Shown here one piece after another: positions 24,951 through 32,612 of a DNA stretch of 52,740 nt (position 1 is the first letter of the stretch; each line of letters starts with the position of its first letter). The stretch covers positions 1 through 52,740 of the forward strand of contig CAJUCG010000002.1 of NCBI GenBank assembly GCA_910585065.1. Reading direction: 5' to 3'. This stretch comes from an uncultured Lachnospiraceae bacterium. GTDB taxonomy: Bacteria > Bacillota > Clostridia > Lachnospirales > Lachnospiraceae. The translations under genes were made by a program, and so were the position numbers. The notes beneath the pieces are model-generated. The model was not told the origin of the DNA and ran no database searches. It was given only the letters and a program-made list of their open reading frames with translations.

Positions 24951-27900
24951 TTACTGTTTAGTGTCTCGTAAAATCCGAAAGCTTTCCGTAGGTCCTAAGT
25001 AAGTTTCCGGGCAGTCTGCGCCCTCTTTTACCAACACCAGCTTTTCCAACACAACAGCAGGATCAAGAGCTGCAATATAGAGCAAATTACTTCCCTCCTC
25101 TAACGAAACCCTGCACTCTGAGCGGTGAATCTGTTCCAGTACGCCGCGCGACCACGCCGCACTTTGCCACGGCACATAACCGTTGTCCGGAATGGTATTG
25201 ACAATCTTAAATTCCCCGTCACCTACCCGAACACCCACGCGCATTTTCCCCTGATAGACCACAGGATTGCTCGGTGCGGTATAAAGCGTCAATGTATAGT
25301 CCCCGGCTTCTCTTGCATACAACTTATAAACAATATACGGTGCGTCTTTTGGCTCCTTAAATGATGCTGTTACTGGAAACATCCTAACCCCGCCCAAAGT
25401 TCTTCCATAATCCGCAATTACTTGATAAGAAGCCTCTTTGACCGCAGCCGCGCTGCAAAAATGAGGTGCCTCGACCGAGAGAACTCCCCCACATTCGACA
25501 AAGGTATCTCCATCCACATCTTCCAAATAGTATATGTCCACAAACACCTCAATATCCACACGGGTTTCACTATATCCATTTTCTGAACGCTCCGCGGTTT
25601 CTTCACAATTCTCCCCATAAATACGAATTGATGCAGTGCAGCTCTTTTCCCCTTTTGGCAGCAATTCCGGCTTTAGGCGCGCAGCAAAATCTTTCTCTGA
25701 GAGCGTTTCCAATCCATCGAGACAATAAGGCAGGGATTTTCCCTGTACTATCTGATTTCCACTTTTTTCCATATACAGCATTTTCCCTTCATCTCCGCCA
25801 TTCTGCGGCATCGCCATTCTCCGGATATCCGCGGAAGTCTCTGTAATTTCCAGCCAGTCTGCATCCCACTCAATCCGGTATTTTAACACGCCCTGCCCGC
25901 CATTCGCAACCTCAAAACCGGATATTCGTTTCACCGGATCTGCAAGTGTCATCTTCAGCGTTTTTCTTCTCCAGGGATTTCCTCCAGTACAATTCTGACC
26001 AATCACATTGACTAAAAGCCTTGGCTGTATTACCGGGAAAAAGCCAATGTAGCGCGGATACTGCCACTCCTCATCATTCCACCCCGGATAACCAATATGG
26101 AAAACGGACTGCATATGGTTCCACTTTCCGCCCAGCAAACAGTGATATTTCTCTGCCAGTTCCTGATCCCTACGGATACAATTCTCGATCTTTTCCGGAT
26201 AATCGTTCGCACTCTTTTTTCCCTGAAGGGCAAAATATTGGTTGACCCCCGCATAGATCTGCATCTTAAGAATATTGGCGGATGCCATCAAAGGATAATA
26301 GACAAGCTCATAAAAACAGTCCGCAAGCTGTGGTTTTACAAGTTTGCAAAGTTCCTCCGCTTTTTGCTGCGCTGCATCCACCTCATCTAAAATCCTAAAG
26401 GACTCACCAAAATGCACTGGATGGTACGTTCTTGACGAAAGTACTTCCGGACGGCATCTCCCGTTCCATTTTGTATAGTTCTCCAAAAGCTTAGCTGCCT
26501 CGGAAACAATCTCATGCGCAAAACCCATCCCGCGCAGCCACCTCCTTGTATACTCTGCTGTGCAGTTAGGGTTCCCCGTCCCCCAAGTATCAAAATCATA
26601 GGCCAGATCGAGAAAATAGCTGAGCGGCAGCTCCTGATTTTTAATATCGCCCACATTGACAATCCACGCCTCGCGCACACCGTAATCGTAAGCCATCCCC
26701 ATCTGCTCCCAGATCTTTGCCAGCGGAGTCGAATTGATCCAAAGATAGGAAACAGGTCCTCCGTAGTAATCAAAATGATAATACATCCCGTAACCACCCG
26801 GATGATTTTTCGCTTCCGGTTCCGGCAGGGTACGCACATTGCCAAAATTATCATCGCAGAGCATCAGGATATCATCCTTTAAGACCTCCCAGTCTTTAAG
26901 CCCTGCCGTATTCTCATCCCCGTGATAATAGTCCTCCACCTCCTTGTAGAGAGCTAAAAGTTGTGGGTGTGCCCGGTTTCCATACTCCGCAATCAATTTT
27001 TTCTGCTCTGTGATCGCTGCCTTTAACACATTGATATTGTCCTCAAGTGTGGCATCCTCCGGCATCAGGTAGGAATCATTCTCCCCGCGCATCCCAATGG
27101 TAATCAGACTCTCAAATTCGCGGTTGCGCAAAAGTCCATCCTTCCAGAATTCAGAAATTCCCTTTGCATTGGAAAGAAAACTCCACTCCTTGCCGTAAAC
27201 CGGATTCTCGCGGCGCAGTTTCTGAAATTCCCCGCCTGAACGACAGCAAGGCTCATGATGCGACGCGCCGATAATCACCCCCATCTGATCTGCCAGCCTT
27301 GCATTGTCTATATGGTCAAATGTAAAATCGGAACGCCACATCGCAGGCCATAAATAATTGCCTTTAAGGCGGAGCAAAAGCTCAAAAATATGACGGTAAA
27401 GCAATGGATTAGGCTTAACACTCCCATACTTTTCTTTCGCCCAATTGCCAAAGCATGGCTGTTCATCATTGATAAAAAAGCCCCTATACCGCACAGACGG
27501 TTCTTTTGAAACCATGCAGATCTCATCTGTAAAAATCACTTCCCCGCGCTGCTTTGGCACCGCATCCGCCCAGAATACCCACGGCGAAACCCCGATCGCT
27601 TCTGAGAGATGAAACATCCCATAGATGGTTCCCCGCTTATCGCTGCCCGCAACCACAAGAAATTCTTTGGCAGAAATATCTTCTTTTACGCGAAAAATTC
27701 CGTAGACCTCCCGTTTTTTGCGCACATCGGAAAGGTCAATCAGCCCCTTTTGTTCAAGAGAAGTCAACAGTTCGCTGCTGCCGCAAGTTGCAATCAAAAC
27801 CGCATATTTAGAGTTTTCTGGGAGTTCCTGCACAATTTCTGGGTACACACCGCATACCCGCTCGATATCTTTACAAAAAATATCTGTTATATATGATATG

Positions 27901-27971
27901 CCATAAATACTACTTTTTTCAAGGATAATATCCGCCGCTCTCCCATTCTGGTACAAAATAAATGGTTCCAT
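24951..27971 (-). CDS. GH115 xylan alpha-1,2-glucuronidase
   Basis: A 1006-residue enzyme of family GH115, which removes (4-O-methyl-)glucuronic acid from xylan or xylooligosaccharides. Recognised from the continuous family pattern: VVAGSDKRGTIYGMFHLSEAIGVSPWVFWADAVP (about 105-140), VRYRGFFINDEQPCFGNWA, LRLKGNYLWPAMWRSDFTFDH, IGASHHEPCCRSG, ITIGMRGENDS, and the YYGGPVSYLWINSTPLAKIWEQM stretch. There is no signal peptide, so it acts on imported oligosaccharides. Released glucuronate could enter the UxaC pathway encoded at 32613. AAGGAGG lies in front of the ATG. A beta-sandwich-like C-terminal part (about 830-1000) is present, as usual for GH115. Confidence 0.9.
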   Translation of the reverse strand: MEPFILYQNGRAADIILEKSSIYGISYITDIFCKDIERVCGVYPEIVQELPENSKYAVLIATCGSSELLTSLEQKGLIDLSDVRKKREVYGIFRVKEDISAKEFLVVAGSDKRGTIYGMFHLSEAIGVSPWVFWADAVPKQRGEVIFTDEICMVSKEPSVRYRGFFINDEQPCFGNWAKEKYGSVKPNPLLYRHIFELLLRLKGNYLWPAMWRSDFTFDHIDNARLADQMGVIIGASHHEPCCRSGGEFQKLRRENPVYGKEWSFLSNAKGISEFWKDGLLRNREFESLITIGMRGENDSYLMPEDATLEDNINVLKAAITEQKKLIAEYGNRAHPQLLALYKEVEDYYHGDENTAGLKDWEVLKDDILMLCDDNFGNVRTLPEPEAKNHPGGYGMYYHFDYYGGPVSYLWINSTPLAKIWEQMGMAYDYGVREAWIVNVGDIKNQELPLSYFLDLAYDFDTWGTGNPNCTAEYTRRWLRGMGFAHEIVSEAAKLLENYTKWNGRCRPEVLSSRTYHPVHFGESFRILDEVDAAQQKAEELCKLVKPQLADCFYELVYYPLMASANILKMQIYAGVNQYFALQGKKSANDYPEKIENCIRRDQELAEKYHCLLGGKWNHMQSVFHIGYPGWNDEEWQYPRYIGFFPVIQPRLLVNVIGQNCTGGNPWRRKTLKMTLADPVKRISGFEVANGGQGVLKYRIEWDADWLEITETSADIRRMAMPQNGGDEGKMLYMEKSGNQIVQGKSLPYCLDGLETLSEKDFAARLKPELLPKGEKSCTASIRIYGENCEETAERSENGYSETRVDIEVFVDIYYLEDVDGDTFVECGGVLSVEAPHFCSAAAVKEASYQVIADYGRTLGGVRMFPVTASFKEPKDAPYIVYKLYAREAGDYTLTLYTAPSNPVVYQGKMRVGVRVGDGEFKIVNTIPDNGYVPWQSAAWSRGVLEQIHRSECRVSLEEGSNLLYIAALDPAVVLEKLVLVKEGADCPETYLGPTESFRILRDTKQ

Positions 27972-28008
27972 TCAAAGCCTCCTTATTTTTAAGCTGTATC
28001 TTGTTTCA

Positions 28009-28458
28009 CTATATTTTTTGCAGCGGACCGCTGCCCTTTTTCTTAGTTCCTTCCTTTGACCACCAACATATCCCTATAATAAATGTTGCAAATGCGCCGA
28101 TCAGTGCAACGAAATATGCAATTCCCGCAGGTGTAGAATTACGGACACCATCAAGATCCGCGTACATCTTTCCCTTGGAAAAATAGACCGTGGCATCCGA
28201 ACCTTTTCTATACATATAGGTATTGTGTGCATTTTTCAGATCATATTCCTTTCCGCCATAACTTACCACAACATCGTATACAGTCTGTGTCGTCGTTCTG
28301 CCATTAACTCTGATACGCTTTTGCCGGCTCTCCGAACTAACCACGCGTGCCTTGACTTCCTGATAATCAAGTTCCGTATTCTTTGCCGCTTTATTAAAAA
28401 AGACTGCCGCAATAATACAGACCACCATCACACCAAAGCTGATATACACTTTTTTCAT
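28009..28458 (-). CDS. DUF3592-like membrane protein
   Basis: A 149-residue protein with two membrane segments (about 4-19 and 115-135) flanking an external beta-rich domain (TVYDVVVSYGGKEYDLKNAHNT, SDATVYFSKGKMYADLDGVRNS), the layout of DUF3592 proteins. Function unknown. The open frame reaches 28551, but the ATG at 28458 is chosen because AAGGAGG lies 6 nt in front of it and because the promoter -10 box at 28507-28512 would lie inside a longer gene. It ends 37 nt before GH115. Confidence 0.7.
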   Translation of the reverse strand: MKKVYISFGVMVVCIIAAVFFNKAAKNTELDYQEVKARVVSSESRQKRIRVNGRTTTQTVYDVVVSYGGKEYDLKNAHNTYMYRKGSDATVYFSKGKMYADLDGVRNSTPAGIAYFVALIGAFATFIIGICWWSKEGTKKKGSGPLQKI

Positions 28459-28506
28459 TTTTCTACCTCCTTGCCATCTGGCTTTTATAATATAATACCA
28501 ATTATC

Positions 28507-28535
28507 ATAATACCAAATTTCGCGCCAATTTACAA
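28507..28535 (-). promoter_or_regulatory. Promoter of the DUF3592-like gene
   Basis: On the minus strand TTGTAA (28530-28535) and TATTAT (28507-28512) are separated by 17 nt. ATAATACCA occurs twice on the plus strand (28492-28500 and 28507-28515), 15 bp apart, covering the -10 box and start; this may be an operator. It could also drive GH115. Confidence 0.6.
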
Positions 28536-28686
28536 TCAAAAAATCGGACAAATTTCCGCGAAACTACCCAGGAATATTCGACAAATTACTGCATCACATC
28601 TTTATTTGTAAAAATAAGGAGATTATATTGAATTCCTAATAGACTGCCGCAGAGGGGGCGGCACAACATAACGGACAGAGAAAATT

Positions 28687-29033
28687 AAAAACTGGTATGA
28701 CCGCTTAAAATAGAACTAAAATTTCATCCTCCGTCCCAACCAATTAAGCAACATTTTTATATGATATTATTAGGGCGAAACGTATTGTAAAAAGGATGAA
28801 TGATAAAAAGAGGGAACCGACAAAACAAGGAGATTGCAAAGGAGCAAATCGCACTGCGCAGAACGGTATCCAACCTGAATATATCCTAATATTCACAATA
28901 ATGAAAAGTCACCAGCATCTTTTAGCAAAACAAAAGATGGGCAGTATGCAGCATCATACTTCATCTGCATCTGAAGCGGTCAGCCACGATGAAATCCATT
29001 TTAGTTCTATTTTAAGTGTTCATACCAGTTTTT
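28687..29033. mobile_element. 347-bp element with 36-bp terminal inverted repeats (MITE-like or IS remnant)
   Basis: The left end (28687-28722) and the reverse complement of the right end (28998-29033) are 36 bp long and differ at 2 positions only. Both contain AAAAACTGGTATGA and CTTAAAATAGAACTAAAAT; similarity goes on inward to ATTTCATC in both. No transposase frame is found inside; the longest internal frame (from 28796) has no recognisable motif. Ends beginning CTGG/TG with A-rich inner repeats recall IS21-type termini, but that is a guess. No clear target duplication is seen. Including flanks, the gene-free stretch 28459-29040 holds this element, a promoter and a weak hairpin near 28650. 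Confidence 0.65.
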
Positions 29034-29040
29034 ATAATTT

Positions 29041-29685
29041 TTATATATCTTCCAGAATAATATCTTCCAGGGAATCGTTGATATCCCAGGTTGGCGTGTA
29101 ATCTACTTCCGTAGTAACCAAAAGCCCATCCAGAGTAATTGAAAGTTCATCACATTGCTTTGTGAGTTTCTTGATCAGCCCCTTGATATCCTTGCGATCG
29201 AAATCGATAGTAATTACCTCGTCAACATCATAGCAGTAGGATACCTGATTTCCTTCCTGATTAAACTTATAATCCGTACCGCTCGTCTTCTCTTCCTTGT
29301 CCTTTATCCCATCCATATATTTTAATGTTGAGATAAATTCCTGACGCTTTTTATTCATCGCCACCGTATGATCCATATCTATCTCTGTTGTTTTTTTTGC
29401 GGCAAGTATAGCAAGGGAAAGCTTCTCCTTTTCCTCCAGCACCCTAACAGAAAAATTTACTGCCTGCATCGGAGTAAACAAAGGCGCAGAAACCAGCTTT
29501 AACCCGTCAGTCACCATTGTTTTTTTCACTTCCACCACTTCATCTTCCGCTTCCGGGTTTGTCTTTTTACGGTGATGCGTCTGTTTTACATTTGTGATAA
29601 ATGTTTCAGAAAGCAAAAAAGACTGCGCCTCTGAAAGCAGACGGTCTAAAAAATTTTGATAGCGATATGCTTCTTTTAATATCAT
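29041..29685 (-). CDS. Hypothetical protein, 214 aa
   Basis: Not recognised. A soluble, charged protein with no membrane segment. It is helical at both ends (an N-terminal LKEAYRYQNFLDRLLSEAQSFLLSE and a C-terminal KDIKGLIKKLTKQCDELSITLDGLL) around a central part VDEVITIDFDRKD. The acidic tail ends SLEDIILEDI. A consensus sigma-A-type promoter at 29748-29776 precedes it, and the ATG follows a GGAGG-type site. Its stop lies only 8 bp from the right end of the 347-bp inverted-repeat element. A possible partner gene lies upstream at 29853. Confidence 0.6.
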   Translation of the reverse strand: MILKEAYRYQNFLDRLLSEAQSFLLSETFITNVKQTHHRKKTNPEAEDEVVEVKKTMVTDGLKLVSAPLFTPMQAVNFSVRVLEEKEKLSLAILAAKKTTEIDMDHTVAMNKKRQEFISTLKYMDGIKDKEEKTSGTDYKFNQEGNQVSYCYDVDEVITIDFDRKDIKGLIKKLTKQCDELSITLDGLLVTTEVDYTPTWDINDSLEDIILEDI

Positions 29686-29747
29686 GTTTTTCCTCCCTGT
29701 TTATATTGATACCCCAGTGAAAATCAATCCGTTTTCCACTGCAGAAA

Positions 29748-29776
29748 AGTATAGCACAAGCTGAAAATTTTGTCAA
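29748..29776 (-). promoter_or_regulatory. Consensus promoter of the 214-aa gene, with upstream direct repeat
   Basis: On the minus strand TTGACA (29771-29776), a 17-nt spacer and TATACT (29748-29753). Just upstream ATATTTATAAAAAT occurs twice (29778-29791 and 29814-29827), 36 bp apart, which could be an AT-rich UP element or a pair of binding sites. Confidence 0.8.
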
Positions 29777-29852
29777 TATATTTATAAAAATATGTAATAA
29801 ATCTTTATACCAAATATTTATAAAAATGACTCTCTCTTTAAGTAGGAAAAAT

Positions 29853-30113
29853 TCATAACATCCATGTGACCTTCTGATCTTTGTGTGTATAGTTTTTCAG
29901 TTTCTGTTTGTATGCAGAAAGCTTTTGTCTGTATGCAGAAACCTGCGCCTCACTGATCTTCCCCTCGGCTTCCAGTGCATCTAAGGTCTGCTCAAATTCG
30001 CGAAAATTTTCCTGTGCAGCATCCTTATAATTATTTGACATATTCATCTCAAGCTCCTGGGAAATTTTCTCAAGCGGATTTACCTTTCCGACTTTTTTTA
30101 AGAAACTAAACAT
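29853..30113 (-). CDS. Small coiled-coil protein, 86 aa, unknown
   Basis: A small, highly charged helical protein (FREFEQTLDALEAEGKISEAQVSAYRQKLSAYKQKLKNYTHKD) likely to form a coiled coil; no family recognised. The open frame starts at 30149, but AAAGGTGGGG lies right before the ATG at 30113 (MFSFLKKVG), which is taken as start. It is followed by the 214-aa gene with its own promoter. Confidence 0.55.
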   Translation of the reverse strand: MFSFLKKVGKVNPLEKISQELEMNMSNNYKDAAQENFREFEQTLDALEAEGKISEAQVSAYRQKLSAYKQKLKNYTHKDQKVTWML

Positions 30114-30297
30114 AAGCCCCACCTTTCCCTGTGATTCAATCACTTTCACCCAACTTAAAAATACAAATAATTTACGAATACAATAATTCTGTATCGTTCT
30201 TATACCAACGAAATCCCAAGATTCACTTTCATAATATTTATATCATAAGAATAAAAGAAAGTCAAATATAAGAAAAAATTTAATGGCAGTTTCCCTC

Positions 30298-30326
30298 TTG
30301 ATTTTTTTTGGTAAGTGCAATAGAAT
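30298..30326 (+). promoter_or_regulatory. Promoter of the restriction-modification genes
   Basis: TTGATT (30298-30303), a 17-nt spacer and TAGAAT (30321-30326) on the plus strand, about 27 nt before the endonuclease start. No C-protein gene or obvious C-box is seen. Confidence 0.65.
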
Positions 30327-30359
30327 AAAAGGGGAATTGTAAATCTAAGGAGGATGATT

Positions 30360-31451
30360 ATGCCTAACAATCCAAGACTATTTGGAATTGTCCATTCCAA
30401 CCGTGATTATTCATTAAAAGATACTTGGGGAAAAAATCAATTTAACTCATCATTCCCCGCTGCATTGTCCTGCTATCTTTATTCAAAAGGAATGAAGGCA
30501 GTTTACTATACAACAGATTATAATATGAATAAAAATATCACTAAAATCGGAATAGATGAGTTGTATGGAATTGACCCGTTAGGAGAGGAAATCTACTTTT
30601 CTTTCGAAACACAATATACTCCATTTCAAAGATATGTAACTGGAAGTATCCCAAGAAATGATCTGGTAATCTTATCTAATGGTCAATGTCTTACATCATT
30701 GGAGATCAAACTAGTTGCGCTGCCTGACAATCCAACCTGTGAATTACCGGACGATCTCTTCGGTTCAGAAATTGTAATTAGACCTGATACGATCATTTAC
30801 CTTGCGTGCAGTTTTATTTATGCACTTAACAATGATTCAGTTCAAATAAAAAAGCTTCTTGGCGATATATATAATAATATCAATGACTGGACAGAAGCAA
30901 ATTCTATTTTACCATATACATACGAGATTTATCAGGCAATAAAAAGGATAGTCAGTGCAAGTTACAATAATCAAATGCCCATAATAATGGAACCAGTATG
31001 GAAAACAGAAGGTAAATCTCCAAAACTAGCTAATAATTGTCTAGATGTCTTTGTATGGAGCAACTGTGGAATGCTGCTGTTATTTATGCCAAATGAAAAT
31101 GACTTTATTATTGATTCTAATGGTGTAAAGGTTCTTAGGAAGATAGGAAGACATGAAAGGACAATGATTTGGCTATTTAAAATGCTCAAGGATTATACTG
31201 AAAATGGTCACTTTGATGGAAGGCGCATTATTGACGAGTTATCTTATAATACAAAGAATGACAAAGCCTTCGCATCAAATGGTTTGCGAACACATCCTAT
31301 TATGACTTGTCCTGAATTAACAAACCCTAGAATCACAAAACAAGAGATCAAGAAAATTATTTTAGGTGGTGGACAAAATTTGTTAAGCCCTGAAAGACGT
31401 TTTGATGCTATTATTTATAACTCACCTGATTTATTTGAGGAGAAAGTATAA
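30360..31451 (+). CDS. Type II restriction endonuclease, HindVP-like
   Basis: A 363-residue restriction endonuclease of the HindVP type. The PD-(D/E)XK-like core is Asp101 (NDLVIL) with Glu115-Ile-Lys117 in CLTSLEIKLVALPDNPT, a stretch typical of HindVP-like enzymes. The start at 30360 (MPNNPRL) is used: the in-frame ATG at 30354 touches the ribosome site AAGGAGG (30347-30353), whereas the later ATG has a 6-nt spacer. The stop overlaps the methyltransferase start by 1 nt (TAATG). The gene is visibly more AT-rich than its neighbours, in line with transfer. The recognition site (HindVP itself cuts GRCGYC) is not predictable here. Confidence 0.8.
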   Translation: MPNNPRLFGIVHSNRDYSLKDTWGKNQFNSSFPAALSCYLYSKGMKAVYYTTDYNMNKNITKIGIDELYGIDPLGEEIYFSFETQYTPFQRYVTGSIPRNDLVILSNGQCLTSLEIKLVALPDNPTCELPDDLFGSEIVIRPDTIIYLACSFIYALNNDSVQIKKLLGDIYNNINDWTEANSILPYTYEIYQAIKRIVSASYNNQMPIIMEPVWKTEGKSPKLANNCLDVFVWSNCGMLLLFMPNENDFIIDSNGVKVLRKIGRHERTMIWLFKMLKDYTENGHFDGRRIIDELSYNTKNDKAFASNGLRTHPIMTCPELTNPRITKQEIKKIILGGGQNLLSPERRFDAIIYNSPDLFEEKV

Positions 31452-32362
31452 TGAATGTAATTGACATATTTTGCGGGTGCGGCGGCTTATCCCTAGGTTT
31501 TCAAAATGCAGGGTTCACTATTGTTAGAGCCTTTGATCATTGGGATAAGGCAGTTGAAATATATAACAAAAATTTTGATCATAATGCGGAGTTAATTGAT
31601 GTATACGATCTTACACCCCAATATCTCAAAAGCTTTTTTCCGGATATTATTATTGGAGGACCGCCATGCCAAGATTATTCTTCTGCCGGAAAGCAAGATG
31701 AAACACAGGGACGTGCCAATCTTACCCTTAGATATACTGAACTGGTATGCTCAGTATATCCAGAATGGTTTGTTATGGAGAACGTGGATAGAATTTTGAA
31801 ATCGCAAACCTTACCAAAGGCAATTGCTTTTTTTAAGACTGCGGGATATGGTTTATCACAGGTAGTTCTGGATGCCTCTCTCTGCGGGGTTCCTCAAAAA
31901 AGAAAACGCTTTTTTTTAATCGGACATAAAGATGATAATGACGATTTCTTAACTTCAAATTTATATGCTGATTTATCTTCAAAAAGCACTACAATTCGTG
32001 AGTACCTTGGAGATGAATTTCATACAGAATACTATTATCGCCATCCGAGATCATATGCAAGAAGAGGGATTTTCAGTATTGATGAACCCAGCCCAACTGT
32101 CCGGGGAGTGAACAGACCAATTCCCCCCTGTTATTCTATTCACCCGGGAGATGCAACAAAAGATCTAAGCAGGGTAAGACCTCTTACCACACTTGAGAGG
32201 GCAAGAATTCAAACATTTCCCAAATCATTTAATTTTTGGGGAAATAAAACAGATTTGGAACAGATAATAGGAAATGCTGTTCCTGTAGATCTGGCTAAAT
32301 ATGTAGCACTACATCTAAAGAAATATATAGAAAAACCCGTTAATATCCCTGCACCATTATAA
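31451..32362 (+). CDS. DNA (cytosine-5-)-methyltransferase of the type II R-M pair
   Basis: A 303-residue C5 methyltransferase with the motifs in order: I (DIFCGCGGLSLGFQNAGF), IV with catalytic Cys73 (GGPPCQDYS), VI (VMENV), VIII (QKRKRFFLIG), IX near RPLTTLERARIQTFP and X (IIGNAVPVDLAKYV). The target-recognition region between VIII and IX is short. It protects host DNA against the endonuclease encoded immediately upstream, with which it is translationally coupled. AT-rich like its partner. Confidence 0.95.
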   Translation: MNVIDIFCGCGGLSLGFQNAGFTIVRAFDHWDKAVEIYNKNFDHNAELIDVYDLTPQYLKSFFPDIIIGGPPCQDYSSAGKQDETQGRANLTLRYTELVCSVYPEWFVMENVDRILKSQTLPKAIAFFKTAGYGLSQVVLDASLCGVPQKRKRFFLIGHKDDNDDFLTSNLYADLSSKSTTIREYLGDEFHTEYYYRHPRSYARRGIFSIDEPSPTVRGVNRPIPPCYSIHPGDATKDLSRVRPLTTLERARIQTFPKSFNFWGNKTDLEQIIGNAVPVDLAKYVALHLKKYIEKPVNIPAPL

Positions 32363-32385
32363 TTTAGACTTTATTTGTAATTCTA

Positions 32386-32499
32386 GGAGGGAAATTACTC
32401 TTCCCTCCCGGCTATATATCCGATGGGGATGACTCCCGCCTCTATAGGCGGCAGGCAGCTTATTCGTATCCGCAGCGGGACTCAATCACCCATCGGATA
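32386..32499. repeat. Nested-hairpin element after the R-M genes
   Basis: GGAGGGAA (32386-32393) pairs with TTCCCTCC (32401-32408). Next, an 11-bp stem TATCCGATGGG (32417-32427) with CCCATCGGATA (32489-32499) encloses TCCCGC/GCGGGA (32434-32439/32475-32480) and GCC/GGC around TCTATA. The outer pairings are exact. No T-run follows. It looks like a folded RNA or single-strand DNA structure, possibly the end of a lost mobile element; no known RNA family is recognised. The rest of 32500-32612 is unremarkable apart from a weak hairpin near 32550-32570. Confidence 0.5.
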
Positions 32500-32612
32500 G
32501 CAGGTGCGCGGAAAAGAAAATTGTCAGCAAAGATCGCCGCCGCAAGAACACCGGAAGCGTTCTTAAATTCTCTATGCAGCAGCCCTTAATCTTAAATTTA
32601 TCTTATCACAAA

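Noticed and set aside
26387..26854. A 155-codon minus-strand frame inside GH115 in another frame
   Set aside because: Overlaps conserved GH115 sequence completely and has no recognisable pattern.
28640..28670. GC-rich hairpin near 28650 as terminator
   Set aside because: Stem of only about six pairs with no T-run on either strand.
28796..29101. A 101-codon plus-strand frame inside the inverted-repeat element
   Set aside because: It runs through the right terminal repeat and into the convergent 214-residue gene, has no protein motif, and its ribosome site is weak. Treated as non-coding.
29761..29830. AT-rich direct repeats as a replication origin or iterons
   Set aside because: Only two copies, located just upstream of a consensus promoter, with no replication initiator gene nearby.
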